In this document: positions 35,038 through 43,659 of the stretch, in pieces
Position numbering within the stretch: position 1 is the first letter of the stretch
Layout: the number at the start of each line of letters is the position of its first letter
Origin: Leadbetterella byssophila DSM 17132
GTDB taxonomy: Bacteria; Bacteroidota; Bacteroidia; Cytophagales; Spirosomataceae
Direction of reading: 5' to 3'
DNA: 64,000 bases
Assembly: GCF_000166395.1 (NCBI RefSeq)
Contig: NC_014655.1
Location: forward strand, 1,736,001 to 1,800,000
The notes under the pieces: model-generated
The model's database searches: none
Told to the model about the DNA's origin: nothing
The model's input: the letters and a program-made list of their open reading frames with translations, nothing else
Position numbers and translations under genes: made by a program

Positions 35038-36801
35038 ATGTTAAAACAGCTGAAACTGGATGCTGCGGCAGAAAAAAATATAAAAACATGGTTACGCGGT
35101 AAATATGATCAAGATACTAAAGATCAACTTCAGCAGTTGATTGATTCCGGTAACGTAACTCAACTTACAGATTCATTCTATAAAAATCTGGAATTTGGCA
35201 CGGGTGGTATGCGCGGAGAGCTGGGGATTGGTAGTAACCGCATGAATAGATATACTGTAGGTGCAGCTACTCAAGGGTTAGCAAACTACCTCAATAAGGT
35301 TTTTGAAGGACAAGAGATCAAAGTGGCTATTGCCTATGATAGCCGAAACTACTCTCCGGAATTTGGTCAAATAGCAGCTGATATACTCTCAGCAAACGGC
35401 ATCACCGTTTACCTTTATAAGGCCCTTAGACCTACTCCCCAACTTTCATTCACCGTTAGAGAATTAGGCTGTAATGCAGGTATTGTTATTACTGCATCTC
35501 ACAACCCTAGAGAGTATAACGGCTACAAGGTGTACTGGAATGATGGTTCGCAGGTAGTGGCTCCGCACGACAAGAACATAGTGGCAGAAGTGAATGCCAT
35601 TACGAATGTCAAAGACATCAAGTTCAGAGGAGTTAAGAAAAGAATAAAAAGCATAGGAGAAGCCCTTGATAAAAAGTACCTGAAAGCAGTTAAAAGCATA
35701 GCTGTTTCTCCTAGAACCATAAAAAAACAAAAGGACCTAAAGATAGTATTCAGCCCTATCCACGGAACCGGGATAACCATGGTTCCTGCGGCTTTGGCTC
35801 AGTTGGGCTTTGAGAACGTAACCGTCGTTGAAGCCCAGGCCACTCCTGATGGCAACTTCCCTACCGTAGTTTATCCCAACCCGGAAGAGAAAGAGGCCAT
35901 GACCATGGCTTTGGAATTAGCTAAAAAAATAGATGCTGACCTGGTGATTGCCACTGATCCTGATTCAGACCGCGTAGGTATGGGAATTAAAAACCCCGAA
36001 GGAGAATGGGAACTTCTAAACGGTAATCAAGCTGCCAGCTTAATCATCTATTACCTACTTAAAGCCTGGAAAAAGGCAGGAAAACTGACCGGAAAAGAGT
36101 TTGTAGCCAAAACTATAGTGACTACAGACCTGATAGACGCCATGGCAGAAAAAGCCGGAGTTAAATGCTATAACACATTAACCGGATTCAAATACATAGC
36201 TCAGGTTATCCGCGAAAAAGAAGGTCAGGAAACCTTTATAGGAGGTGGAGAAGAAAGCTATGGTTATTTGATAGGCGACAAAGTACGGGATAAAGATGCC
36301 ATTGCCTCTTGTGCCATGATTGCTGAACTTACCGCATTCGCCAAACAGAAGGGAATATCATTATTTGATTTCCTATCTGAAATGTACAAACAGTTTGGTT
36401 TCTACTATGAAGGCCTGGTATCAGTAACCAAAAAAGGTAAAACTGGTGCCGAAGAGATCCAGCAAATGATGGCTGATTTTCGTGCAAATCCTCCTAAATC
36501 CATTGCAGGTTCTAAAGTGATCAGAATGGATGATTATAAGAGCTTACAAAGAAAAGACTTCAAAACAGGTGAGGTTACGGAAATCCCGGGTGGAAAATTA
36601 GGAATAGAAAACTCTAATGTTTTACAATTCTTTACCGCTGATGGGACCAAGTTTACTTGTAGACCTTCCGGAACTGAACCTAAAATCAAGTTTTATATCG
36701 GTGTTAAAGGAAAATTAAAGAACAAGAGTGAATTCTCTTCAACTCTGGCATCACTTAAAGAGAAAGTAGCCTCAATAGTGACAGAATTAAACCTGGGGTA
36801 A
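35038..36801 (+). CDS. Phosphoglucomutase/phosphomannomutase-family phosphohexomutase
   Basis: Four-domain alpha-D-phosphohexomutase, 587 aa, of the long PGM2-like type. The active-site phosphoserine loop is TASHNPREYNGYKVYW near residue 146, the metal loop is TDPDSDRVGMG near 310, the sugar-binding GGGEESYGYL near 400, and the phosphate-binding loop CRPSGTEPKIKFYIG near 545. It interconverts hexose-1- and hexose-6-phosphates (glucose and/or mannose), supplying sugar nucleotides for envelope glycans. The 3' end overlaps the convergent HsdR-N-like gene by 15 nt. Confidence 0.93.
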   Translation: MLKQLKLDAAAEKNIKTWLRGKYDQDTKDQLQQLIDSGNVTQLTDSFYKNLEFGTGGMRGELGIGSNRMNRYTVGAATQGLANYLNKVFEGQEIKVAIAYDSRNYSPEFGQIAADILSANGITVYLYKALRPTPQLSFTVRELGCNAGIVITASHNPREYNGYKVYWNDGSQVVAPHDKNIVAEVNAITNVKDIKFRGVKKRIKSIGEALDKKYLKAVKSIAVSPRTIKKQKDLKIVFSPIHGTGITMVPAALAQLGFENVTVVEAQATPDGNFPTVVYPNPEEKEAMTMALELAKKIDADLVIATDPDSDRVGMGIKNPEGEWELLNGNQAASLIIYYLLKAWKKAGKLTGKEFVAKTIVTTDLIDAMAEKAGVKCYNTLTGFKYIAQVIREKEGQETFIGGGEESYGYLIGDKVRDKDAIASCAMIAELTAFAKQKGISLFDFLSEMYKQFGFYYEGLVSVTKKGKTGAEEIQQMMADFRANPPKSIAGSKVIRMDDYKSLQRKDFKTGEVTEIPGGKLGIENSNVLQFFTADGTKFTCRPSGTEPKIKFYIGVKGKLKNKSEFSSTLASLKEKVASIVTELNLG

Positions 36802-37218
36802 AGGAAGCTCTCTTATCTGAGTAGTTTTTTGATTTTCAAAATCTATATGAAAACAAAAGGTAGAGGAACCATTAGTTACGCATAAATAAGGAGCCTGTAG
36901 GTTTACATTATACCTACTGGCCTGTTCCACTACCTTAGAAGTTATTTTAACGTCTGCAGCCTTACATTCTACCAGCATGTAAGGCTGTCCTTTTTGATCG
37001 AAGACCAAGATATCTGTTCTTTTCGCCAATCCGTGGTAAGAGGTAGGAAGTTCTGTCCTAAGTAGAGACAGAGAATAACCTAAAACATCCAAAAGATAAT
37101 GAATGAAGGTTTGCCTGACCTTTTCTTCGGGGGTTAACACCAAATATTTTTTCCTAGTAAGATCAAAAACATAGGTCACATCCCCTACTGTTTTCAGTTT
37201 CAATCCATTTCTTTTCAC
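36787..37218 (-). CDS. HsdR N-terminal-like (PD-(D/E)XK) protein, stand-alone
   Basis: 143 aa resembling only the nuclease-domain module of type I restriction subunit R. EEKVRQTFIHYLLDVLGY is the domain's opening helix, followed by KRTDILVFDQKGQPYMLVECKA, where D69, E84 and K86 form the PD-(D/E)XK catalytic pattern. No helicase part, HsdM or HsdS is present nearby, so this is not a restriction system. Stand-alone proteins of this kind are frequent in Bacteroidota near DNA-replication genes (recollection), with unknown function. It may be a nuclease in repair (inference). Confidence 0.8.
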   Translation of the reverse strand: MKRNGLKLKTVGDVTYVFDLTRKKYLVLTPEEKVRQTFIHYLLDVLGYSLSLLRTELPTSYHGLAKRTDILVFDQKGQPYMLVECKAADVKITSKVVEQASRYNVNLQAPYLCVTNGSSTFCFHIDFENQKTTQIRELPLPQV

Positions 37219-37285
37219 GCGCTCGGGAATTTTTTCACCAACAAATTGGTTCTATACCTTAATATAAAATTCAAACCTCAAATAT

Positions 37286-38059
37286 ATGCAGACTAAAGAA
37301 CAAATCGTACAAAACTGGCTTCCTCGTTACACAGGAACACCTCTAGAAGAATTTAGACCCTACATCCTCCTCACTAACTTTTCGAATTATGTAGAAATGT
37401 TTGCAAAGAAGTTTAAGGTTGAAGTTAGAGGAATTGGGAATGCCATGCAGACGGCCTCAGCAGGAAATATCACCATCATCAACTTTGGAATGGGAAGCCC
37501 TATGGCTGCTACAGTCATGGATTTACTAACTGCCATTAACCCTAAAGCCGTATTGTTTTTAGGGAAATGTGGTGGCCTTAAAAAAACAGCTTTGGGGGAT
37601 TTCATTCTTCCTATAGCCGCAATCAGAGGAGAAGGTACCTCAAATGATTATGCTAAACCTGAGATTCCGGCCCTCCCCTCTTTCCGTTTACAAAGATCCG
37701 TTTCAGAAATGATCGTTAAGCACAAGATGGATTATTGGACCGGTACCGTTTACACCACTAACCGTAGAGTGTGGGAACACGACGAGGAGTTTAAAGCTTA
37801 TTTGAGAGAGATCAGAGCCTTAGGTATTGATATGGAAACTGCCACGATTTTTATCGTAGGATTTATGAATTCCATCCCTCACGGAGCTTTACTTTTAGTA
37901 TCTGATAACCCCATGACACCAGAGGGCGTAAAAACAGAAGCCAGCGATAAAAAGGTTACCGCCAGCTTCGTGGAAAAACATTTACAAATAGGAATTGATG
38001 CCTTAGATGAACTTGCTAACAGTGGGGCATCCGTGAAACATTTACGTTTCGAGAATTAA
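37286..38059 (+). CDS. amn: AMP nucleosidase, short form
   Basis: Hydrolyses AMP to adenine and ribose 5-phosphate. 257 aa, corresponding to the C-terminal catalytic (purine nucleoside phosphorylase-like) domain of E. coli Amn; the short form is usual in Bacteroidota. Features: LLTNFSNYVEMFAKKF, ITIINFGMGSPMAATVMDLL, LFLGKCGGLK, IDMETATIFIVGFMN (ribose-binding Met-Glu) and LLLVSDNPMTPEG (catalytic Asp). The 3' end overlaps the convergent TPR gene by 4 nt with no terminator visible. Confidence 0.92.
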   Translation: MQTKEQIVQNWLPRYTGTPLEEFRPYILLTNFSNYVEMFAKKFKVEVRGIGNAMQTASAGNITIINFGMGSPMAATVMDLLTAINPKAVLFLGKCGGLKKTALGDFILPIAAIRGEGTSNDYAKPEIPALPSFRLQRSVSEMIVKHKMDYWTGTVYTTNRRVWEHDEEFKAYLREIRALGIDMETATIFIVGFMNSIPHGALLLVSDNPMTPEGVKTEASDKKVTASFVEKHLQIGIDALDELANSGASVKHLRFEN

Positions 38060-39393
38060 TTACAATAATCTTTGATCAAGGTATATGCGTTGGCATAACC
38101 TAATTCACCCGCTCTACTTAAATCTACGCAGCCTGCATTTGTTTCGCCAATGGATACTTTGATCAAACCTCTTACATAATAAGCTTCCGGATATGCCGGA
38201 TGCAATTTTAATGCACTTCCGAAGTCAATAACCGCTTCCGTTTGCATACCCATGGCAGACTTGGCCATTCCCCTAACAAAGTATGCTTGAGGGTAAATGG
38301 GATTGATTTCAATGGACTTATTCAGATCAGAAAGGGCATCCTTGGTGTTATTCCCTCTTAATTGTGCTAAACCTCTAACAAAGTATCCCTCTGAAAGGTC
38401 TTCTGATAAAGCAGGTATAGGAAAAGTATAGGTTACCGCTTCACGTAATTTATCTAGCTGGGCCTTTGACAAGGTTACATATTGATTTTTGACATCCTTA
38501 GTTGATGATTTTGTGTCCAAAATCTTCCCTAAATCATCTATAGCAATCTTATGATTATATAGCATAGTTAAGGCGAAAGCTCTTCCATAGTAAGCTTCTT
38601 TTAGATTGGGATCTAGTCTTAAAGCACTATCAAAATCAATCTTAGCTCCGTTAAAATCTCTCAGCCTACTTTTAGCAAAACCTCTTAAGGCAAACCCCTC
38701 AGCACTTTGAGCATCCATCTTTATGGCTTCATTCAAATCCCCCAGAGCTTTTTCAAATTCTTCCACTTTGATATAATTCTTACCTCTCTCTAAGAAGGGT
38801 TGAGGACGTTTATTGTTCGATTCAATAGCAGAAGAATAATCGGCTATGGCACCTTTATAGTCTCCCATCTTTGCTTTACATAATCCTCTACTATAAAAGG
38901 CTTGGAATTTTTCTTGAGCAGATGGGTTTAGTTCCACCACCTTATTAAAGTCTCTAACGGCTAAAGGAAGATCATTTAACTTAGCAAACAGAACTCCTCT
39001 TTGAAGGTAAGATTGAACATCTTTTGGCGATAGCTCAATGGCAATATTAAAATCCTGAAGAGCGGCTCCATTTTCGTCCTGGCTACTCTTACTTATAGCT
39101 CTGTAGTGATAGGAAAGGGCATCCTTCGGAGAAATCTGAATAGCCCTGTCAAAATCTGAAATGGCCCCTCTATGGTCTTTCAGTGCTTGTTTAGCTAAGC
39201 CTCTATTGAAATAACTGCTGGCATTATCCGGATTCATGTTAATGGCTGTACTAAAAGCAGAGATAGAGCCCAGATAGTCTCCAGATTTACTTTTACTCAC
39301 TCCTAAATCAAAGTAATCAGAAGCGGTTTGTTGGCCGTAGGAATTCAATGCTGCCGAAAGCAGTATGGCTATATAAATTTTTTTCATGGGCAT
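38056..39393 (-). CDS. Exported tetratricopeptide-repeat protein
   Basis: 445 aa with signal peptide MPMKKIYIAILLSAALNSYG. The mature chain is almost entirely TPR units of 34 residues, about eleven copies (for example AISAFSTAINMNPDNASSYF, AISDFDRAIQISPKDALSYH, ALSDLNKSIEINPIYPQAYF). A ~45-residue non-TPR insert (DIKNQYVTLSKAQLDKLREA region) splits the array after the eighth unit. Family knowledge: TPR scaffolds mediate protein-protein contacts; in the periplasm they may help envelope assembly. The binding partner is unknown. The nearest upstream gene, xerD, ends 51 nt before its start. Confidence 0.88.
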   Translation of the reverse strand: MPMKKIYIAILLSAALNSYGQQTASDYFDLGVSKSKSGDYLGSISAFSTAINMNPDNASSYFNRGLAKQALKDHRGAISDFDRAIQISPKDALSYHYRAISKSSQDENGAALQDFNIAIELSPKDVQSYLQRGVLFAKLNDLPLAVRDFNKVVELNPSAQEKFQAFYSRGLCKAKMGDYKGAIADYSSAIESNNKRPQPFLERGKNYIKVEEFEKALGDLNEAIKMDAQSAEGFALRGFAKSRLRDFNGAKIDFDSALRLDPNLKEAYYGRAFALTMLYNHKIAIDDLGKILDTKSSTKDVKNQYVTLSKAQLDKLREAVTYTFPIPALSEDLSEGYFVRGLAQLRGNNTKDALSDLNKSIEINPIYPQAYFVRGMAKSAMGMQTEAVIDFGSALKLHPAYPEAYYVRGLIKVSIGETNAGCVDLSRAGELGYANAYTLIKDYCN

Positions 39394-39444
39394 GAGATTA
39401 TTGAACCTTAAAATTACAAGGTTTTCATACCTACACCAAAAAAA

Positions 39445-40335
39445 CTATGCTCTAGGGTGAAATTCACGAAGAGTTTGTTGCAAGAAAGCACGATCTAAGT
39501 GGGTATAGATCTCAGTGGTCAAGATACTTTCGTGCCCTAGCATTTCCTGAACTGCCCGTAGGTCAGCTCCACCTTCTACCAGATGGGTAGCAAAACTATG
39601 TCTTAGCGTATGAGGAGAAATGGTTTTCTGAATACCTGCAGCCTCCGCAGCATTTTTTACTACATAGAAAACCATGACTCTGCTTAGTGCGGCTCCTCTT
39701 CTATTGAGGAATAGATGATCCTCGTATCCCTTTTTTATATCCAGGGAAGGCCGAACTAAGGTCTTGTATATTTCAGTATAGTGTATGGCTTGTTTACCAA
39801 TGGGTACTAGTCGGGTCTTACTCCCCTTTCCCCTTACCTGCAAATAACCCTCTTCAAAAAAACAGCGAGAGATCTGCAGATTAACTACTTCAGAAACCCT
39901 CAAGCCTGAACTATAGAGCACTTCTAACATGGCCCTGTTTCGGGTTCCCTCCGGAGTTGAAAGATCAATACCTTCCAATAAGGCCTCCACCTCCTTTACT
40001 TGCAGTACCTCAGGAAGCTTTCGAATCAATTTTGGCCCTACGAGAAGAGCCGTGGGATCTGTATCTCTAATTTTTTCTAGTCGGAGGAATTCAAAGAAGG
40101 CTTTAATTCCACTTAGCATTCGGGCTTGAGTAGAACTTGAAAGTCCCATCTCAGAGATAGTTTCTATGAATGCATATAAATGATCCTCTTCTACGGTATT
40201 GGGTGCAACCTTTCCATCTAAAAAGGAGGCCAGTGCTCCTAAATCGCGTAAATAACTTTCCACGGAATTTGGTGCAAGCCCCCTTTCTAATTTCAAATAA
40301 TTCTTAAAAGCTCGAATTGCCTCCGGCCACAGCAT
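39445..40335 (-). CDS. xerD: Tyrosine recombinase XerD
   Basis: Resolves chromosome dimers at dif with XerC and FtsK. 296 aa: SAM-like N-terminal DNA-binding domain (FKNYLKLERGLAPNSVESYL) and catalytic domain with R146 (SSGLRVSEV), K170 (VRGKGSK), H242 and R245 (SPHTLRHSFATHL), H268 (LGHES) and nucleophile Y277 (TTEIYTHL). All catalytic residues are intact. The context is housekeeping: the ATG base overlaps the OsmC stop, and pepP lies upstream. There is no flanking integrated element, so a chromosomal Xer rather than a phage integrase is favoured. Confidence 0.93.
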   Translation of the reverse strand: MLWPEAIRAFKNYLKLERGLAPNSVESYLRDLGALASFLDGKVAPNTVEEDHLYAFIETISEMGLSSSTQARMLSGIKAFFEFLRLEKIRDTDPTALLVGPKLIRKLPEVLQVKEVEALLEGIDLSTPEGTRNRAMLEVLYSSGLRVSEVVNLQISRCFFEEGYLQVRGKGSKTRLVPIGKQAIHYTEIYKTLVRPSLDIKKGYEDHLFLNRRGAALSRVMVFYVVKNAAEAAGIQKTISPHTLRHSFATHLVEGGADLRAVQEMLGHESILTTEIYTHLDRAFLQQTLREFHPRA

Positions 40336-40751
40336 TAGTTCTGCCAGTTGAATATAAATTCTTGTTCAATATCCGGATGTAGACTTAAGGCTACCGGACA
40401 GGTTCTCCCTACTCTCTCATATCTCTCTTTTTCTTCTGCTGATAATACAGGTTCTGAAATCAGGGAGAACTCCACTTTGACCTTAACTATCCTTCTTGGA
40501 GCATCTGCACTCATCACTTTAGTGATGCTTACTTCGCTACCTTTAAATTCATGTCCTGCCTTTTCTGCTGCTATACTCATAACAGTCATGGCGCATGCTC
40601 CTAATGATGTGGCCGTTAAATCAGTAGGTGAGAATGCCTCACCTCCTCCGTTATTATCTACCGGCGCATCTGTTTCTATACTTTTACCTGAAGCTAAGTG
40701 GGTAGCTACATTATTCAAGCCCCCTTTATAAACGATCTTTGCAGTACTCAT
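40335..40751 (-). CDS. OsmC-family protein
   Basis: 138-aa OsmC/Ohr-fold protein. Two reactive cysteines are visible, in TATSLGACAMTVMS and GRTCPVALSLHP, as needed for thiol peroxidase activity against organic hydroperoxides; the YhfA/OsmC-like subgroup is the better match by size. It overlaps the pepP stop (40748-40751) and shares its last base with the xerD start, so it is translationally embedded in the operon. The exact peroxide substrate cannot be told. Confidence 0.9.
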   Translation of the reverse strand: MSTAKIVYKGGLNNVATHLASGKSIETDAPVDNNGGGEAFSPTDLTATSLGACAMTVMSIAAEKAGHEFKGSEVSITKVMSADAPRRIVKVKVEFSLISEPVLSAEEKERYERVGRTCPVALSLHPDIEQEFIFNWQN

Positions 40752-42001
40752 ATCATTAAATTTTCTATGTCTTCTATCTCAATAGGTACATGGGCCATTA
40801 GGTCCACATTTCCTGATTCTGTAATCAGTATATCGTTTTCTAAACGTATACCTATGCCTTCCTCTTGAATATAAATTCCAGGTTCTAAAGTTAGCACCAT
40901 TCCCGGGGCAAATGGAGTTTTCTTTTCTCCTACGTCATGTACGTCTAGTCCTAAGGAATGAGAAACCCCATGAGGCAGATATTTCTGGGCAGCATTGGGG
41001 TGTGCCCCGGGCTTGATCAGGCCTAAGTGTACTAACTCTTCTCTTAGCAGTCGCATGGCTTCAGCTTTCATCTGAACCACCGTATTCCCTATAACCATCT
41101 GTTCTCTCAAGGCCTTGAATATTCGAAGGACTGAGCTATACACTTCTGCTTGCCTTTCCGTGAAATTCCCGTTGACCGGCAGGACTCTGGTCATATCTGC
41201 CTTATAGTTACCATACTCCGCACCGAAATCTATCAAAAGAAGATCTCCGTCCTTACATTGAGCATTATTATCCACATAATGAAGCACACAAGCATTAGCA
41301 CCCGTAGCCACGATAGGAAGAAAGGCATGATGCCTAGATCTCCTCATCAAGAATTCATGGCTAATTACAGCTTCTACTTCAAACTCGTACCTTCCCGGTT
41401 TAAGGAATTTAGCCGCCCTCTTAAGTCCCGCGTAAGTAGTGTCTATGGCCTTTTGAATATATTCTATCTCCGTAGCACTTTTTATCATCCTTTGGGCATC
41501 TAAAATCTTAGAAGGATTCTGAAGAATTACGTTGGGATATTTCTCAAGCAATAGCTCTCTAGTCCATGCTGCTCTCGACCTAAAACTAGGAAAACGATCT
41601 TCCTGGGTAAGGTCCGTATAAAAATAGACTTCACTTTTGATCTTTTGATCAAGAACTTCCCAAAATGCCTCAAGCCACTCCACTCTGCGGATTCCTGATA
41701 CTTGAGTTCCTTCTGTTCTACTAAGTTTTTCACCTTCCCAGATCTTAATCTGTTCTGAGGTTTCTGTCAAGAATAATATTTCTTCCCCTCCCTTCTCCAA
41801 GATTAAATAACCTTCCTCTTGATCTATTCCGGTCAAATAAAAGAAGGCATTGTTCTGGATGAAGCCGTAGGTTCCGTCAGCATTGGATGGTAACAAATCA
41901 TTACCTGTAACTATCACGAGGGCTCCATCCGGTAACTGTTCTAAAAATTTCTTCCTGCGCAGCACATAATGTGCTGCATCTAATCTTTCGTATCTCATCA
42001 C
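40748..42001 (-). CDS. pepP: Xaa-Pro aminopeptidase (aminopeptidase P, M24B)
   Basis: Removes N-terminal residues preceding proline. N-terminal creatinase-like domain (residues ~1-170; YERLDAAHYVLRRKKFLEQL, NNAFFYLTGIDQ) and pita-bread domain with metal ligands: LLIDFGAEYGNYKADMTRVLP (two Asp), LPHGVSHSLGLDVHDVG (His), MVLTLEPGIYIQ (Glu) and IGIRLENDILIT (Glu). At 417 aa it is normal for PepP. It overlaps DUF1460 upstream (41998-42001) and OsmC downstream by 4 nt each. Confidence 0.95.
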   Translation of the reverse strand: MMRYERLDAAHYVLRRKKFLEQLPDGALVIVTGNDLLPSNADGTYGFIQNNAFFYLTGIDQEEGYLILEKGGEEILFLTETSEQIKIWEGEKLSRTEGTQVSGIRRVEWLEAFWEVLDQKIKSEVYFYTDLTQEDRFPSFRSRAAWTRELLLEKYPNVILQNPSKILDAQRMIKSATEIEYIQKAIDTTYAGLKRAAKFLKPGRYEFEVEAVISHEFLMRRSRHHAFLPIVATGANACVLHYVDNNAQCKDGDLLLIDFGAEYGNYKADMTRVLPVNGNFTERQAEVYSSVLRIFKALREQMVIGNTVVQMKAEAMRLLREELVHLGLIKPGAHPNAAQKYLPHGVSHSLGLDVHDVGEKKTPFAPGMVLTLEPGIYIQEEGIGIRLENDILITESGNVDLMAHVPIEIEDIENLMI

Positions 42002-42786
42002 TGCTTCGTCACTCGAAAAATCATGATTCCGGAGTGCTTTTTAATCCTATTTAAATATTGTTCCAAAGTTTCTTGCGAAACTACGACCTTCTTTTCTTCC
42101 AGGGATGCATGAAGCAAATGCCACTTCCCTTTTTTCTGAACAGCAATACCCTCATGGTTCACATCTAAACCCTTAACGTTAGAAGTAAAAGCTATGATGT
42201 CACCCTCCTTAATTTGGCTTTCAATAGCCTTAAACTTTTCCTTTGGAACATAATAAAAAGGCCCTTCATTCAATTCCTCCTCAGAGGCTTGAATCTCCTT
42301 ATACACCTTTTCATCTGCTAAGGCAGGATATAGTTTTCTATTATTAGACATAAAGTGGATGGGCTTGTCCTGCACCTCTCCTATGTCTTCTGTAATATTC
42401 ATCAAGAAGCCATTTTCCGTAGCCTGCCTTGCCCAGTCCAGAAAGTAATGCATTCGAGAACCGTAACCGTCTATAACTCCATTCCTATATCTTAACACTT
42501 GCAGATATTCCCTATATATATCCCAGCCCGCTTCCGCATTATGTTTAGCTAGTGAGATTGCTAATACATTTTCTACCAAGGTAAAGCAGTCAAACTCCTC
42601 CAAATTAATAACCAAAGCTTCAGGAGACTTCTCTAGCGTAGCTGCTACATACGGTTTACCTAAGAAACCAGTGGCCACATCTATCATGGTAGCACTCATC
42701 TTTTCTTTAGGAGGCTTTTGAAAGATTTCATTCATTTGTGCCAGAGAAGCAAATGAACAGAAGAAGAAAAACAAAAATAGACGCAT
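41998..42786 (-). CDS. DUF1460 protein, N-acetylmuramoyl-L-alanine amidase-like, exported
   Basis: 262 aa with signal peptide MRLFLFFFFCSFASLAQ. The DUF1460 pattern, an NlpC/P60-related papain-like fold, is clear: FLGKPYVAATLEKSPEALVI, NLEEFDCFTLVENVLAIS (candidate nucleophile Cys in FDCFT), GSRMHYFLDW and LDVNHEGIAVQKKGKWHLLH (candidate His). Family knowledge: a structural study of a Bacteroides member supports peptidoglycan amidase activity. It probably trims or recycles peptidoglycan in the periplasm. It follows the Lrp gene after 8 nt. Confidence 0.85.
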   Translation of the reverse strand: MRLFLFFFFCSFASLAQMNEIFQKPPKEKMSATMIDVATGFLGKPYVAATLEKSPEALVINLEEFDCFTLVENVLAISLAKHNAEAGWDIYREYLQVLRYRNGVIDGYGSRMHYFLDWARQATENGFLMNITEDIGEVQDKPIHFMSNNRKLYPALADEKVYKEIQASEEELNEGPFYYVPKEKFKAIESQIKEGDIIAFTSNVKGLDVNHEGIAVQKKGKWHLLHASLEEKKVVVSQETLEQYLNRIKKHSGIMIFRVTKQ

Positions 42787-42794
42787 ATTAAGAC

Positions 42795-43253
42795 TTAAAT
42801 TAATGGAGCTGATCTATTCAAAGACTCGTCCAAAGAAATAATGGTTTCCGTACGCTGGATACCAGGCAACTTCTGTATTTTTTCAGCCAAAACATCTCTA
42901 AGGTGAGTGGTATCTCTACAGATCAACTTGACAAACATACTATAATTTCCCGTAGTATAATTGATACTCACAATTTCCGGAATCTGCATCAGTTCATTCT
43001 TAGCATGTTCATATAATTCCGGCTTATCCAGATATATCCCTAAAAACGCCGAAATATCCCAGCCTAGTCTCTTCACATCTATCTTGATGCTTGAACCTAC
43101 GATAATACCGGAATTCTCCATTTTTTTAACGCGTGCGTGAACTGCTCCCTGCGATAAATTCACCTTTTCACCAATTTCTTGATAAGATAACTTAGCATCT
43201 TCTAAGAGAATCCTAAGGATCTTATAGTCCGTTTCATCTATGTTCTCCTTCAT
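42795..43253 (-). CDS. Lrp/AsnC-family transcriptional regulator
   Basis: 152 aa. N-terminal winged HTH (DETDYKILRILLEDAKLSYQ, EKVNLSQGAVHARVKKMENSG) and C-terminal RAM/AsnC effector domain (SAFLGIYLDKPELYEHAKNE, VSINYTTGNYSMFVKLICRD). Normal length. It is the first gene of the minus operon Lrp-DUF1460-pepP-osmC-xerD, so it may autoregulate that operon; the amino-acid effector is unknown. The TAAATTTG element at 43283 lies 29 nt upstream. A second, different Lrp-family gene occurs at 59691. Confidence 0.93.
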   Translation of the reverse strand: MKENIDETDYKILRILLEDAKLSYQEIGEKVNLSQGAVHARVKKMENSGIIVGSSIKIDVKRLGWDISAFLGIYLDKPELYEHAKNELMQIPEIVSINYTTGNYSMFVKLICRDTTHLRDVLAEKIQKLPGIQRTETIISLDESLNRSAPLI

Positions 43254-43382
43254 TTCTTTAGTTATTAGATTTTATCAATGGTCAAATTTAAATAATATTT
43301 TGCAATAAAACACTTAAACTATATAAATTATTAAAATACTATTTTTTTTCAACAAACTCTTTAACATATCAGAAAAACACCT
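43254..43382. other. AT-rich divergent intergenic spacer
   Basis: Between the Lrp gene and the + strand RNA unit. Very AT-rich with poly-T and poly-A tracts and no ORF. It carries the minus-strand -7 element at 43283-43290. With the RNA unit and its terminators (43383-43693), it explains the 440-nt protein-free stretch here. Confidence 0.55.
43283..43290 (-). promoter_or_regulatory. -7 element of the Lrp-DUF1460-pepP-osmC-xerD operon
   Basis: TAAATTTG on the minus strand, an exact TAnnTTTG match, 29 nt before the Lrp ATG. A TTG lies only 12 nt upstream, too close for a standard -33. Confidence 0.5.
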
Positions 43383-43390
43383 TACCTTTG
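43383..43390 (+). promoter_or_regulatory. -7 element of the structured RNA gene
   Basis: TACCTTTG, an exact TAnnTTTG match, about 37 nt before the acceptor-like stem at 43427. Predicted transcription start near 43397. No good -33 TTG was found at 17-23 nt. Confidence 0.55.
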
Positions 43391-43426
43391 TATTGTAATT
43401 GAAACGGCGAGTAACGCTCTAAATAC

Positions 43427-43587
43427 TGTAGGATGACGAAACTGGCAGCCGTGCCCTCCTGTCTCGGGGGTGATGACAACAGGATAAACGTAGTGTAAGC
43501 CGGACAGGTTTAGTCTCGACTGGGGTTGACCACCAAAGTTGCACTATGGCTAACTGCATCGTGGGCGGTTCGACTCCCCCTCCTACA
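43427..43587 (+). ncRNA. Structured tRNA-like RNA of ~160 nt, identity unresolved
   Basis: A perfect 7-bp end stem pairs TGTAGGA (43427-43433) with TCCTACA (43581-43587). Inside, in tRNA order, come TG at positions 8-9, a D-arm-like hairpin (ACG/CGT stem, 11-nt loop containing CTGGCAG), and an anticodon-like hairpin (CCCTC/GGGGG, loop CTGTCTC). A T-arm-like hairpin with loop TTCGACT follows, its stem GGCGG/CCCCC having one C-C mismatch. Between the last two lie about 90 extra nt with their own pairing (CGTAGTG at 43489 with CACTATG at 43542). There is no encoded CCA. No tmRNA tag or G-U acceptor pair is seen, so tmRNA is unlikely. Candidates: a Y-RNA-like (YrlA) tRNA mimic, an inserted or degenerate type II tRNA, or a new family. 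It has its own promoter element and terminators. Confidence 0.65.
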
Positions 43588-43594
43588 GCACGTG

Positions 43595-43624
43595 AATAGC
43601 ATGGATGCGTCCATGCTATTTTCC
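43595..43624 (+). terminator. First Rho-independent terminator of the RNA gene
   Basis: A perfect 11-bp stem (AATAGCATGGA with TCCATGCTATT), TGCG loop, followed by TT and a T-rich stretch. It begins 7 nt after the acceptor-like stem, giving a transcript of roughly 230 nt. Confidence 0.85.
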
Positions 43625-43659
43625 CATTGTTTTTTAGTTTGTTGATGAAGTATAGTCAT

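Noticed and set aside
36787-37218. Type I restriction-modification system
   Set aside because: Only an N-terminal HsdR-like module exists; no methylase or specificity gene is nearby.
39445-40335. Integrase of a mobile element
   Set aside because: Embedded in a tight housekeeping operon, with no att-like repeats or phage genes; XerD fits better.
43427-43587. tRNA interrupted by a group I intron
   Set aside because: The insert of about 90 nt is too short for a group I core, no P7-like conserved segment was found, and it lies outside the anticodon loop.
43397-43626. tmRNA
   Set aside because: tRNA-like ends are present, but there is no tag-coding segment ending in ALAA-stop, the length is about half, and the acceptor stem lacks the G-U pair needed by alanyl-tRNA synthetase.
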